From Thiomicrorhabdus sp033238645 (lineage in GTDB: Bacteria; Pseudomonadota; Gammaproteobacteria; Thiomicrospirales; Thiomicrospiraceae): 64,000 nt of DNA. Within the stretch, counting starts at the first letter, position 1; each line of letters begins with the position of its first letter. The notes under the pieces were generated by a model. The model did not search any database. It worked only from the letters and a program-made list of their open reading frames with translations, and was not told the DNA's origin. The DNA lies in NCBI GenBank assembly GCA_033238645.1, contig BQXR01000007.1, positions 115,701 through 179,700 of the forward strand, read 5' to 3'. This document shows, in pieces, positions 23,951-32,345 of the stretch. A program made the position numbers and the translations under genes.

Positions 23951-25735
23951 TTAAGCCGAACCTTTAACAAACAGTTGAAGTTTATTCATCTCATCCATAC
24001 TCCAGCCAGAACGACCTAAATTATTCTCATCAATCCACTTTGCCAGCGCTAAAACAGCCGCTTCAAATTCAGCTAAAAGAAAGTTCTCATCATCAGGAAT
24101 CGGCGATTGTTCAATTAAGGTTAACTCTTCTTGATAACCTGACTGCTTCATCCATGCAGTAGCAGACTCAGCAATAAACTGATTGAACTTTAATGTCTCA
24201 ATCACCCCGCCTAGAATCGCATACTGGCGTTCATTGGCATTAAACAGATCCTGACTAAAAGCACTTTCAAAAAACTCTGCCCATTGCGGTCGTTTTAATA
24301 GAATACGTACAATTTTGAGAGGCATAGTGACCACTTGAGTAACACTTTCAGAGGCTTTTTTTGCCTGGTTTGCATTAGCCTTCTTAAAGTCTGCAAATCC
24401 TGAGCGTACATCCATTTGCTTCTCTACACGCCAGGTCGGTAGACCCACCAGATCAGCAACCCCTTCCGCCAGCAAAAACTGATAAAGATCATGTGCAGAT
24501 TGAACATAAGGTTGAGCGAGCGCAACTAACTGCTGACGCCCTTCAATAGAGTGAACTGGAAATGATAGGCGACGCTGCAAACCCTGTAGCAAAAATATTG
24601 ACAGAGGTAAGGCCTCACTCACCCTCCTTACAAAGCCTTCAGTACCATCTTTTCTGACCATAGAGTCAGGGTCTTCACCATCGGGTAAAAATAGAAACTT
24701 AACGGATCGTTCATTTTCCATCATTGGAAGCACCAGCTCAAGTGCCTTCCAAGCAGCTTTCAGACCTGCCTTATCACCATCAAAACAGAAGACAATCTCA
24801 TTCACCTGCCTAAAGAGCAGATCAAGGTGTTCAATGGTTGTTGCGGTACCCAGTGTTGCAACCGCATTTCGCACACCAAACTGTGCCAAAGCGACCACAT
24901 CCATATAGCCTTCAACGACGAGAATATTATCAATTTTCTCGCGTGACTGACGCATTTCATAGAGACCATAAAGGGTGTAGCTCTTATGGAAAATCGGCGT
25001 TTCTGGGGAGTTGAGATATTTGGGTTGATCATCGCCTAAAACGCGACCACCAAAAGCGATAACCCGTCCACGCCCATCACGGATAGGAAACATAATACGA
25101 TGACGAAAACGATCATACATCTTACCGTCATCTTTCGGTACCAGCAGACCAACCTCTACCAACTGCTGCTTTAGCTTAGCGTCTGCTGATAGCCCTGAGA
25201 CAAGACTATCCCAACCAGGAGGTGCTAAGCCAATAACAAAGGTCTTAGCCACCTCAGCACTCAAACCACGGTTTTTGAGATACGCCTTAGCCTCTTGTGA
25301 GCTTGAGTGGTCGCGTAGTTGATGACGATAGAACTTGGCTGCTAAATGCATTACATCATAAAGATCACGCTGTTGCTGCTGCTTTACCTGACGAGCTTTC
25401 TGTTTTTCTGGGGAGAGCTGTTCACGAGGTACTTCCATGCCCATCTGAGAGGCTAGAGACTCAACGGCTTCTACAAAAGAGAGACCCTCGTATTCCATCA
25501 GGAATTTAAGCGCATCACCACTGGCACCACAACCAAAGCAGTGATAGAACTGTTTAGTTTGGCTAACATTAAAGGAGGGAGATTTTTCATCATGAAAGGG
25601 ACAGCAGGCCTTATAAGAACCGCCAGCTTTTTTGAGAGGAACACGTTGATTAACGACTTGCACGACATCTGCTCGAGACAATAAACTCTCGATAAAGGAA
25701 CGCGGGATTGATCCAGATTGACTAGACATACTCAC
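23951..25735 (-). CDS. dnaG: DNA primase DnaG
   Basis: Replicative primase, 594 residues (E. coli 581). The N-terminal CHC2 zinc domain has Cys45, His48, Cys66 and Cys69 (CPFHDEKSPSF...FYHCFGCG). The catalytic TOPRIM core is at about 255-340 ('ILVVEGYMDVVALAQFGVRNAVATLGTA', 'IVFCFDGDKAG'), and the C-terminal helicase-binding domain follows. It lies downstream of yqeY with a strong hairpin in between, the known way of keeping primase low relative to S21 and sigma-70. Confidence 0.97.
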   Translation of the reverse strand: MSMSSQSGSIPRSFIESLLSRADVVQVVNQRVPLKKAGGSYKACCPFHDEKSPSFNVSQTKQFYHCFGCGASGDALKFLMEYEGLSFVEAVESLASQMGMEVPREQLSPEKQKARQVKQQQQRDLYDVMHLAAKFYRHQLRDHSSSQEAKAYLKNRGLSAEVAKTFVIGLAPPGWDSLVSGLSADAKLKQQLVEVGLLVPKDDGKMYDRFRHRIMFPIRDGRGRVIAFGGRVLGDDQPKYLNSPETPIFHKSYTLYGLYEMRQSREKIDNILVVEGYMDVVALAQFGVRNAVATLGTATTIEHLDLLFRQVNEIVFCFDGDKAGLKAAWKALELVLPMMENERSVKFLFLPDGEDPDSMVRKDGTEGFVRRVSEALPLSIFLLQGLQRRLSFPVHSIEGRQQLVALAQPYVQSAHDLYQFLLAEGVADLVGLPTWRVEKQMDVRSGFADFKKANANQAKKASESVTQVVTMPLKIVRILLKRPQWAEFFESAFSQDLFNANERQYAILGGVIETLKFNQFIAESATAWMKQSGYQEELTLIEQSPIPDDENFLLAEFEAAVLALAKWIDENNLGRSGWSMDEMNKLQLFVKGSA

Positions 25736-25770
25736 ACCTTATCCACAGAAAAATACACAGCCCTTAAAAC

Positions 25771-25801
25771 GCAAAAACCCGCTAGTGAAACACTAGCGGG
25801 T
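25771..25801 (-). terminator. Internal terminator between yqeY and dnaG
   Basis: Perfect 11-bp stem ACCCGCTAGTG / CACTAGCGGGT with a 3-base loop, then TTTTTG on the minus strand. Comparable to the partial terminator before dnaG in E. coli. Confidence 0.85.
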
Positions 25802-25858
25802 CTATATTGATTGGCATTTATTTACCTAAACAAACAATCACAACAGTATTAAGATAAT

Positions 25859-26311
25859 TTATCCCAACTTAGCTTTAATCAGCTTACTTACAACACTCAT
25901 ATCAGCACGACCCTGCATCTTAGGTTTTAGTAAACCCATGACTTTACCCATGTCCTGCATGGTTGCCGCACCAGATGAAGCCATTGCTTCATCAATCAGT
26001 GTGTTAATCTCTTCTTCTGTTAAAGCTTCCGGCATAAAATCCTGAATGACAGTCATTTCATAAGCTTCTTGCTCAGCAAGATCTGGACGATCGGCATCCA
26101 AAAATTGCTGATGAGAATCACGACGCTGCTTCATGGCTTTATCAATGATGGTTAAAGCACCAGCATCATCCACAGTCATCTGATTATCAATCTCAACCTG
26201 TTTAATGGCCGCAATTAAAGAACGCACTACAACTAGGCGCTCTTTGTTTTTTGCTTTCATACAGGCTTTCATTTCAGCCGTTAGTTGTTCTTTTAATGTT
26301 GTATTAGACAC
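25859..26311 (-). CDS. yqeY: GatB/YqeY domain protein
   Basis: 150-residue YqeY protein, a stand-alone version of the tRNA-binding tail of the amidotransferase subunit GatB. The family pattern runs throughout: 'LKEQLTAEMKACMKAKNKERLVVVRSLIAAIKQVEID', 'FMPEALTEEEI' and 'MQDMGKVMGLLKPKMQGRADMSVVSKLIKAKL'. It is commonly placed between rpsU and dnaG, as here (18 bases after rpsU). The biochemical role of the stand-alone form is not established. Confidence 0.92.
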   Translation of the reverse strand: MSNTTLKEQLTAEMKACMKAKNKERLVVVRSLIAAIKQVEIDNQMTVDDAGALTIIDKAMKQRRDSHQQFLDADRPDLAEQEAYEMTVIQDFMPEALTEEEINTLIDEAMASSGAATMQDMGKVMGLLKPKMQGRADMSVVSKLIKAKLG

Positions 26312-26329
26312 TTAAATTCCAATCCAAAC

Positions 26330-26545
26330 TTAGTACATACGTGTTGTACGACGGTTCTCACGAGATAAACGCTTAGCAAGACGCTTAACTGCAGCAGCCT
26401 TCATACGCTTCTTAGCCCATGTAGGCTTCTCATAGTACTCACGCTTACGTGTTTCAGTTAAAACACCTGCTTTTTCACAAGCACGCTTGAAACGACGTAA
26501 AGCAACGTCAAATGGTTCTGTATCTCTAATTTTTACGCTTGGCAT
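26330..26545 (-). CDS. rpsU: 30S ribosomal protein S21
   Basis: 71 residues, full length, starting MPSVKIRDTEPFDVALRRFKR and ending RENRRTTRMY, almost identical to E. coli S21. It is needed for initiation on structured mRNAs. The ATG at 26545 is chosen; the frame continues upstream without homology. It is first in the operon rpsU-yqeY-dnaG-rpoD and divergent from tsaD. Confidence 0.97.
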   Translation of the reverse strand: MPSVKIRDTEPFDVALRRFKRACEKAGVLTETRKREYYEKPTWAKKRMKAAAVKRLAKRLSRENRRTTRMY

Positions 26546-26717
26546 AATATTACCTATTAATTTGTATATTCGGTTCGTATTCCCCACGCAAGAAATGGGA
26601 AACAGCGGAAAACGATGGATTATAATTTTCTGACCACCATTTTGCAAATCTTTTATTCAATATATTCGTAGTTTATTTGTTAAAATCCAGCCAATTCGAT
26701 TGATAGAGATAAGTGAA

Positions 26718-27743
26718 ATGTTGGTATTAGGGATTGAAAGCTCTTGTGATGAAACGGGTATCGCACTTTACGATACCGATAAGGGGCTCATTGCAGATAC
26801 TTTGTATACGCAAGTTGAGCTACATGCGCAGTACGGTGGTGTTGTGCCTGAACTTGCTTCTCGTGACCATATTCGAAAGCTCACACCGTTAATATTACAA
26901 ACCCTTAAAGATGCCAATATACAGCGTCAAGACCTTGATGGGATTGCCTATACTGCTGGCCCTGGCCTTATTGGCGCTCTATTAACAGGTACTTCTGTTG
27001 CAAGAAGCCTGGCTTATGCTCTAAAGATCCCCGCCGTCGGCGTTCACCATATGGAAGGCCATCTATTAGCACCCATGCTAGAAGAGAATCAACCCACTTT
27101 TCCATTTATCTGCCTTCTGGTCTCGGGTGGTCATACGATGATTATTCGAGTGGATGGTATTGGTCAATATAAAGTATTAGGTGAAACCCTTGATGATGCT
27201 GCGGGTGAAGCATTTGATAAAACGGCTAAATTACTCGATCTAGGCTATCCTGGCGGCCCTAATGTCTCTAACTTAGCCCTTAAAGGAACCGCAGATCGAT
27301 ATAAATTCCCACGTCCAATGATTGATCGACCTGGTTTAGATATGAGCTTTAGTGGGTTAAAGACTTATACACGTAATACTTGGCTAGCATCAGTTAAAGA
27401 GGGGGATGATAGCGAGCAGACTAAGGCTGATATCTGCCGTGCATTTGAGGTCTCTGTGGCAGAAACCCTAATGATTAAGTGTCGACGCGCTTTAGAACAA
27501 GAAGGGTTAAACCGAATCGTGGTTGCGGGTGGTGTGAGTGCCAACCGCGAGATTCGTGAAAAACTAGACCAGCTAATGAAAAAACGTCGAGGGGAAATTT
27601 TCTACCCAAGACTTGAGTTCTGTACAGATAATGGTGCCATGATCGCTTACGCTGGTGCGCAAAGGTTATTAGCAGGACAATGCAACAGCTTAAACTTCGC
27701 AGCAACCCCACGATGGTCACTAGAAGACCTAGCGGCCGTTTAA
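26718..27743 (+). CDS. tsaD: tRNA N6-threonylcarbamoyladenosine transferase TsaD
   Basis: Catalytic subunit of the t6A37 tRNA modification complex, 341 residues (E. coli 337). It begins MLVLGIESSCDETG. The metal site VHHMEGH (His111, His115), the nucleotide-binding 'LLVSGGHT', 'DDAAGEAFDKTAKLL' and 'AGGVSANREIREKL' are all present. The ATG at 26718 is preferred over an upstream TTG because it gives the conserved N-terminus. It is divergent from rpsU, the standard arrangement, and its 3' end is followed by the inverted pair of G-tract elements. Confidence 0.96.
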   Translation: MLVLGIESSCDETGIALYDTDKGLIADTLYTQVELHAQYGGVVPELASRDHIRKLTPLILQTLKDANIQRQDLDGIAYTAGPGLIGALLTGTSVARSLAYALKIPAVGVHHMEGHLLAPMLEENQPTFPFICLLVSGGHTMIIRVDGIGQYKVLGETLDDAAGEAFDKTAKLLDLGYPGGPNVSNLALKGTADRYKFPRPMIDRPGLDMSFSGLKTYTRNTWLASVKEGDDSEQTKADICRAFEVSVAETLMIKCRRALEQEGLNRIVVAGGVSANREIREKLDQLMKKRRGEIFYPRLEFCTDNGAMIAYAGAQRLLAGQCNSLNFAATPRWSLEDLAAV

Positions 27744-27760
27744 AAACCTTCCTTTCAAAA

Positions 27761-27799
27761 TGAGCAGGGGGGGGCTAGATATATTACCCCCCCTGCTCA
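27761..27799. repeat. Inverted pair of G-tract elements, hairpin between tsaD and plsY
   Basis: TGAGCAG-G8 at 27761-27774 faces its reverse complement C7-TGCTCA at 27787-27799. The pair makes a stem of about 13 bp around a 12-15 base AT-rich loop between two converging genes, in the place where a bidirectional terminator would sit. Confidence 0.85.
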
Positions 27800-27829
27800 T
27801 CTTACAAAATTCAATGTTTCAGTACTCAA

Positions 27830-28453
27830 CTACTCAGCTTCTTTCTTAGCCTTAATCAAACTCTCTTCACCGCTGATTAAACGCTGAATATTGCCTCGGT
27901 GACGCCAGAATAGCAGCAGTGTCATCACTGCTGCAACCATCATCCAACTCTGCTGTTGCTCGGCGTCTGCTAGAAAATAGATATAAGCTGGTGCCAAGAA
28001 AGTTGCGATCAATGCCGAAAGCGATGATATCTTCAGCACCTTAGCAACAAATAACCACGTACCTGCAACCGCTAAGCCAATTGGTAGTGACAAACCAAAC
28101 ATCACCCCCAGCATAGTCGCCACGCCCTTTCCGCCTTTAAAGCCAAAGAACACAGGGTATAAATGCCCGATAAAAGCCACGAAACCAACTAAGGCAATTG
28201 CCAATGCGTCTAAACCGATAACATGCGCAACTACAACGGGTAACAACCCTTTCAGCATATCGCCCACTAAGGTAATTGCCGCAGCTTTTTTACCTTTATC
28301 TCCACCAATACGCAATACATTGGTAGCACCTGGGTTACCAGATCCACCTTCACGCGGATCTGGTAAGCCCATTAAGCGACAGACAATAATGGCTGTTGAA
28401 ACGGAACCGATTAAATAAGCCGCTACGACTAAAACAATGGCTTCTAATTCCAT
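27830..28453 (-). CDS. plsY: Glycerol-3-phosphate acyltransferase PlsY
   Basis: Inner-membrane acyltransferase (207 residues) that uses acyl-phosphate to make lysophosphatidic acid. About five membrane segments. The conserved loops are GSGNPGATNVLR (about 37-48, phosphate binding) and FGFKGGKGVATMLG (about 103-116). A C-terminal charged tail ends in SLIKAKKEAE. It is divergent from folB, as in many proteobacteria, and converges on tsaD. Confidence 0.94.
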   Translation of the reverse strand: MELEAIVLVVAAYLIGSVSTAIIVCRLMGLPDPREGGSGNPGATNVLRIGGDKGKKAAAITLVGDMLKGLLPVVVAHVIGLDALAIALVGFVAFIGHLYPVFFGFKGGKGVATMLGVMFGLSLPIGLAVAGTWLFVAKVLKISSLSALIATFLAPAYIYFLADAEQQQSWMMVAAVMTLLLFWRHRGNIQRLISGEESLIKAKKEAE

Positions 28454-28624
28454 ATTTTTACTTCCTTTTTTAAAATACTAAACCGACTATTGCTATAAGA
28501 ACTTTTACCAGAAAGTAATAATTTTCTAATCAACAGGGTCACAAAGATTGAATGATTCTACTAGAAGTAGATAATAAGCGTTGAGATAAACACCCGCAAA
28601 CTGACACATCAAACAGGAAACGCT

Positions 28625-28981
28625 ATGGATATCATTTTCATCCAAGGTCTAAAAACACAGGCGATTATTGGTATTTATGACTGGGAACGAGAGAGTCGTC
28701 AACCACTTATTTTTGATATTGAGATGAGCCTACCGATCGGTAGCGCAGCCAGCAGTGATGATATCAGTGACACTGTCGACTATAAACAGGTTTCTGATGA
28801 GGTAATTGAACTCGTTGAAACTAGTCGGTATGAACTATTAGAGAGCTTGATAGAGGAGATCTGTCAGTACATTTTAAATAGACACCAAGCAGTACAAAAA
28901 ATTCAACTTAAGGTCAGTAAACCACAAGCGGTTGCAGAGACGGATACAGTCGGGTTAATCATTACTCGCCATCGTCAATAA
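28625..28981 (+). CDS. folB: Dihydroneopterin aldolase FolB
   Basis: 118-residue folate-pathway aldolase (dihydroneopterin to 6-hydroxymethyl-dihydropterin). The N-terminus 'MDIIFIQGLKTQAIIGIYDWERESRQPL' contains the active-site Glu after the conserved GIYDWER. 'DTVDYKQVSDEV' and the C-terminal 'LKVSKPQAVAETDTVGLIITR' complete the fold, with the catalytic Lys in VSKP. It starts with an AACAGGAAACGCT ribosome region. Confidence 0.95.
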   Translation: MDIIFIQGLKTQAIIGIYDWERESRQPLIFDIEMSLPIGSAASSDDISDTVDYKQVSDEVIELVETSRYELLESLIEEICQYILNRHQAVQKIQLKVSKPQAVAETDTVGLIITRHRQ

Positions 28982-29010
28982 GGTTAATGTAAACAGCTTC
29001 TCTATCAAGG

Positions 29011-29466
29011 CTAATCCATTAACTCTTTCTGTTCTTTAGCCGCTCTCTTAATATGCGGCAATAACTGCTCCATATGCACACAAGCATGGTGTTCACTAAT
29101 TTTATTTAGACTTTGATAATCCTCTTCAAACTGGCGTCTGTTCTGTTTTGACAAGTTAATTAAAACCTTATCATATAACTCATCTCCAGCCGATAAACGT
29201 ACCAGCGTAATTAACTGCTCTGCTGAGACCAATAATAAAAACTTCTCAATCACTCGATTATCCATCGTTGATATTTTTGAAGCTAAAGCTCGATAAGCCT
29301 TTATTTTTTTATGAATGGCCTCGTTATCTTGCATATTTGGCTGATTTAGACGTTGATAGACTACCCTCTGCAACGCCTCTACCGCCTCAACAGATAAATT
29401 AAAAACTACCGGGCCTATCTCTAGGTGGTACTCTCCACTCTCATCACGTCCAACCTTAATATCCAT
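29011..29466 (-). CDS. Hypothetical protein resembling a stand-alone FliG C-terminal domain (copy B)
   Basis: 151 residues with no family I can name firmly. After a 40-residue beta-rich start (MDIKVGRDESGEYHLEIGPVVFNLS), residues about 62-115 read 'ISTMDNRVIEKFLLLVSAEQLITLVRLSAGDELYDKVLINLSKQNRRQFEEDYQ'. That spacing (D-R-x-I-x-K-L-L...L...A...L.......N.S......E) is that of the FliG C-terminal armadillo repeat. The gene 13 bases upstream is a paralogue with the same layout. The tail is basic and histidine-containing. No flagellar gene is near, so a role in a motor switch or a chemotaxis side branch is speculation. Confidence 0.6.
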   Translation of the reverse strand: MDIKVGRDESGEYHLEIGPVVFNLSVEAVEALQRVVYQRLNQPNMQDNEAIHKKIKAYRALASKISTMDNRVIEKFLLLVSAEQLITLVRLSAGDELYDKVLINLSKQNRRQFEEDYQSLNKISEHHACVHMEQLLPHIKRAAKEQKELMD

Positions 29467-29479
29467 AATCGTTATCGTC

Positions 29480-29944
29480 CTAAATATATCGCGTTTCTTC
29501 AGAAGTAAATTCGATATTGCCTAAAGCTTCCAACTCAAATGTCTTCTCAACAATACGACGAATCGCTTTCTTGGCGTGCTCTTCACTTGGTGCTGGTGTT
29601 CTTACTAGATCCAGTTCCAATTGCTTAGCTAAAATAGCCCCTATGTTTTTCAACATTAAAGCATTTAAACTGGGATCTTCTGCCACCATCATAAATACCA
29701 GAATATCTTTAGTCTCCAGTGCCCTCAATAGCTTCTGGCACTCCAAATCAGGTAGGTCTTTTATTTTCAAACCCAACTTAATATAACTCTTAAGCGTAGA
29801 GTCAGTCTCACCATGTTCTAGCGCCAGTAGATGATTTAATGCGATATCCAATAACGCCAGTGAAAACTGGTCTAGCCTGATACCCGCATGGCCAACACTC
29901 ACCACCCATTCACTCTCATGAATCTTCTTAATTCCAATTTTCAT
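29480..29944 (-). CDS. Hypothetical protein resembling a stand-alone FliG C-terminal domain (copy A)
   Basis: 154 residues, first gene of a two-gene operon with its paralogue. The N-terminus (MKIGIKKIHESEWVVSVGHAGIRLDQFSLALLDIALNHLL) aligns with that of copy B. The middle 'IKDLPDLECQKLLRALETKDILVFMMVAEDPSLNALMLKNIGAILAKQLELDLVR' has the FliG-C helix pattern but has lost most of the charged motif residues. An A-T-rich inverted repeat lies about 50-85 bases upstream. The FliG relation is inferred by pattern only and needs a profile search. Confidence 0.58.
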   Translation of the reverse strand: MKIGIKKIHESEWVVSVGHAGIRLDQFSLALLDIALNHLLALEHGETDSTLKSYIKLGLKIKDLPDLECQKLLRALETKDILVFMMVAEDPSLNALMLKNIGAILAKQLELDLVRTPAPSEEHAKKAIRRIVEKTFELEALGNIEFTSEETRYI

Positions 29945-29995
29945 GACAACACACTACCCCAAGAATTTTGCGACTGACCACTTTAAACATTCCAC

Positions 29996-30028
29996 TTTAT
30001 ATTGTGTATGCTTTTTACACAATATAAA
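29996..30028. promoter_or_regulatory. 13-bp inverted repeat, candidate operator
   Basis: Perfect arms TTTATATTGTGTA and TACACAATATAAA around a 7-base spacer, about 52 bases upstream of the FliG-like operon and 200 bases upstream of the MidA-like gene. It may be a regulator-binding site. A terminator is unlikely because no gene ends here. Confidence 0.5.
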
Positions 30029-30225
30029 ATACCCTTTTACCTGCCTTTGACACCCTAGGCAGAGGTATGATAAAGCATCATTTATGCCGTTATATTCACT
30101 TAAACACTACACATTCATCCAGTTTAGGCGACCTAAAGTCATCTCTGCTAGCTGTTTTTTTTTGATTGTTGCATAATAGCACATCAAAAATAGAACCCTT
30201 ACCGTCAAAATAGACCCTCACAATT

Positions 30226-31437
30226 ATGCCTCAGAATATGCACCACAAAAAGCCCGCTCATAAAACCCTACCTGAACCGTCAGAAGAGACACGTCAACTT
30301 AGCAAACAACTCTGTAATCAGATATGTACCTCTCTGACTCGCCATAAAACAATGACATTTTCACAGTTTATGCACAAGAGCTTATATACTCCAGGCTTAG
30401 GCTACTATGCCAGCAGCCTACCTAAAATAGGTGCAACGGGTGATTTTATTACCGCACCAGAAGTTTCACCTATTTTCTCTCGCTGTCTTGCTAGGCAAGC
30501 GATGCAAGTGCTTGAGCAACTTGAAGTGCCTAATATTGTTGAGTTTGGTGCGGGGCGAGGCGTTATGGCAAAAGATATTCTGCTAGAGCTCGATAAGCAA
30601 GGACAAGCACTCGAACGCTACTATATCGTAGAGGTGAGTGCAGATCTTCAACTAAGACAAAAAACACTATTAGAAAAAAACTTACCACCAGCACTTTTTC
30701 AAAAAGTCTCGTGGCTCAGCCAACTGCCGAGTACACCTATTCCTGCCGTTGTGTTGGCTAACGAAGTCTTAGATGCTATGCCTTTTGAGCGTATTCGTAT
30801 TGAGCCTCAACGCGCGCTGCTTGGCTATGTTCAATACAATGAGACACAAGAGAAATTTGATTGGGACTACCAGGCGATTACTGACAGACATTTGATTAAG
30901 TTCGCCAATCGCCTTATTAAGCATATTGGTGAAGTCTCTGATGATGGTTATGAGACTGAGGTCAATCTACACATTAGACCTTGGCTTGAGAGTATCAGCG
31001 ATATCATGTCTCAGGGTGCTGTCATCCTGATTGACTATGGCTACCCTAGAGACGAGTATTATCACCCTGCCAGAAGCATGGGGACGCTGCGCTGCCACTA
31101 TCAGCATAGAGCGCACAGCAACCCCTTTTTCTACCCTGGATTACAAGATATAACCGCGCACGTTGACTTTACCGCGGTTGCAGAGGCGGGCTTTGACAGT
31201 GGTTTTAAGATTAATGGCTATACCACTCAAGCTAACTTCTTAATGGGCAGCGGCCTACTTGAAATGGCTGCGGATATGGATACCCCTCTAACCGAACAGC
31301 TTAGAATTGCGCAACAAATTAAAACACTGACACTTCCAGACGAGATGGGCGAAAGCTTTAAGGTCATCGCCTTAACAAAAAACTTAGACATATCCCTCAT
31401 TGGCTTTAGTATTCGAGACCTACGTCATCAGCTTTAA
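30226..31437 (+). CDS. SAM-dependent methyltransferase, MidA/NDUFAF7 (DUF185) family
   Basis: 403 residues. After a 35-residue polar lead-in, the DUF185 pattern is clear: 'TFSQFMHKSLYTPGLGYYASSLPKIGATGDFITAPEVSPIFSRCLA' (about 43-88), SAM loop 'IVEFGAGRGVMAKDIL' (about 105-120), 'ANEVLDAMPFERI' (about 183-195) and 'GAVILIDYGYPRDEYYHPARSMGTLRCHYQHRAHSNPFFYPGLQDITAHVDF' (about 265-312). The mitochondrial homologue NDUFAF7 methylates an arginine of complex I subunit NDUFS2. Whether the bacterial protein acts on NuoD is not proven. Confidence 0.88.
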   Translation: MPQNMHHKKPAHKTLPEPSEETRQLSKQLCNQICTSLTRHKTMTFSQFMHKSLYTPGLGYYASSLPKIGATGDFITAPEVSPIFSRCLARQAMQVLEQLEVPNIVEFGAGRGVMAKDILLELDKQGQALERYYIVEVSADLQLRQKTLLEKNLPPALFQKVSWLSQLPSTPIPAVVLANEVLDAMPFERIRIEPQRALLGYVQYNETQEKFDWDYQAITDRHLIKFANRLIKHIGEVSDDGYETEVNLHIRPWLESISDIMSQGAVILIDYGYPRDEYYHPARSMGTLRCHYQHRAHSNPFFYPGLQDITAHVDFTAVAEAGFDSGFKINGYTTQANFLMGSGLLEMAADMDTPLTEQLRIAQQIKTLTLPDEMGESFKVIALTKNLDISLIGFSIRDLRHQL

Positions 31438-31487
31438 GCTCATTTAAAACACAATTTAAAAAAATATATTCATAAATAGGCATCAAA

Positions 31488-32306
31488 ATGAACGCAGTAC
31501 AACCCGCATTAGAGTGGATTCAGATTATCACCTTAGCCCTAACTCAAGGACTCACTGAATTCCTTCCCATTTCAAGCTCAGGTCACTTAGTGCTTATACC
31601 ACAACTCTTTGGCTGGCCAGATCAAGGACTCGCATTTGATGTCGCAGTACATATCGGAACGCTCACCGCAGTGACAATCTACTTTAGAAACGATATTTGG
31701 CTAATGGCACGTGACTGGAGTAGCTCATTGATCACACGCCAACCTACCTCAAACAGCCGTTTGGCGTGGTGGATTATCTTTGCCACCATTCCAGCTGTTG
31801 CTTTTGGTCTATTTATCAATAATGGACTTGAAGAGACATTAAGAAACCCATTGATTATTGCCACCACTACCATCGGTTTTGGTGTTTTACTTTGGTGGTC
31901 AGATGTTAAAGGCAAACAAATTAGGGATGAGTATAGCCTGAGTTTTAAGGACGTCATGATCATTGGTTTTGCACAAGCGATAGCCCTTATTCCAGGAACA
32001 TCACGTTCTGGGATCACGATTACCGCAGCCTTAATGGTGGGTTTAACAAGAGAAGCCGCCGCAAGATTCTCTTTCTTACTGTCTATCCCAATTATTCTCG
32101 GTGCAGGCCTGCTTAAACTGAAAGACCTTATTGAGAGCGATATGGTGGTACAGTGGGGAACCATGATCTCTGGTACGCTAATCTCCGCCGTCGGTGCTTA
32201 CATTATTATCTCGCTCTTCCTTAAATGGATTAGTAGCATTGGTATGGCACCATTTGTTTGGTATCGTTTTGCTCTAGGGGCTCTGCTGCTCTATATGTTT
32301 TTATAG
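31488..32306 (+). CDS. uppP: Undecaprenyl-diphosphatase UppP (BacA)
   Basis: Inner-membrane phosphatase (272 residues) that recycles undecaprenyl pyrophosphate for peptidoglycan synthesis; extra copies give bacitracin resistance. The active-site motifs are GLTEFLPISSSGHLVL (about 20-35, with Glu and the SSSGH) and PGTSRSGIT (about 168-176). About eight membrane segments. It lies 50 bases after the MidA-like gene and 39 before nnrD, all on the same strand. Confidence 0.96.
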   Translation: MNAVQPALEWIQIITLALTQGLTEFLPISSSGHLVLIPQLFGWPDQGLAFDVAVHIGTLTAVTIYFRNDIWLMARDWSSSLITRQPTSNSRLAWWIIFATIPAVAFGLFINNGLEETLRNPLIIATTTIGFGVLLWWSDVKGKQIRDEYSLSFKDVMIIGFAQAIALIPGTSRSGITITAALMVGLTREAAARFSFLLSIPIILGAGLLKLKDLIESDMVVQWGTMISGTLISAVGAYIIISLFLKWISSIGMAPFVWYRFALGALLLYMFL

Positions 32307-32345
32307 TCAATATCGCCCCATCGCTCAAAAGAGGCCACTCATTTT

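Noticed and set aside
31679..32164. Minus-strand 161-codon open frame opposite uppP
   Set aside because: Complement of a strongly conserved membrane gene, no start signals or family features.
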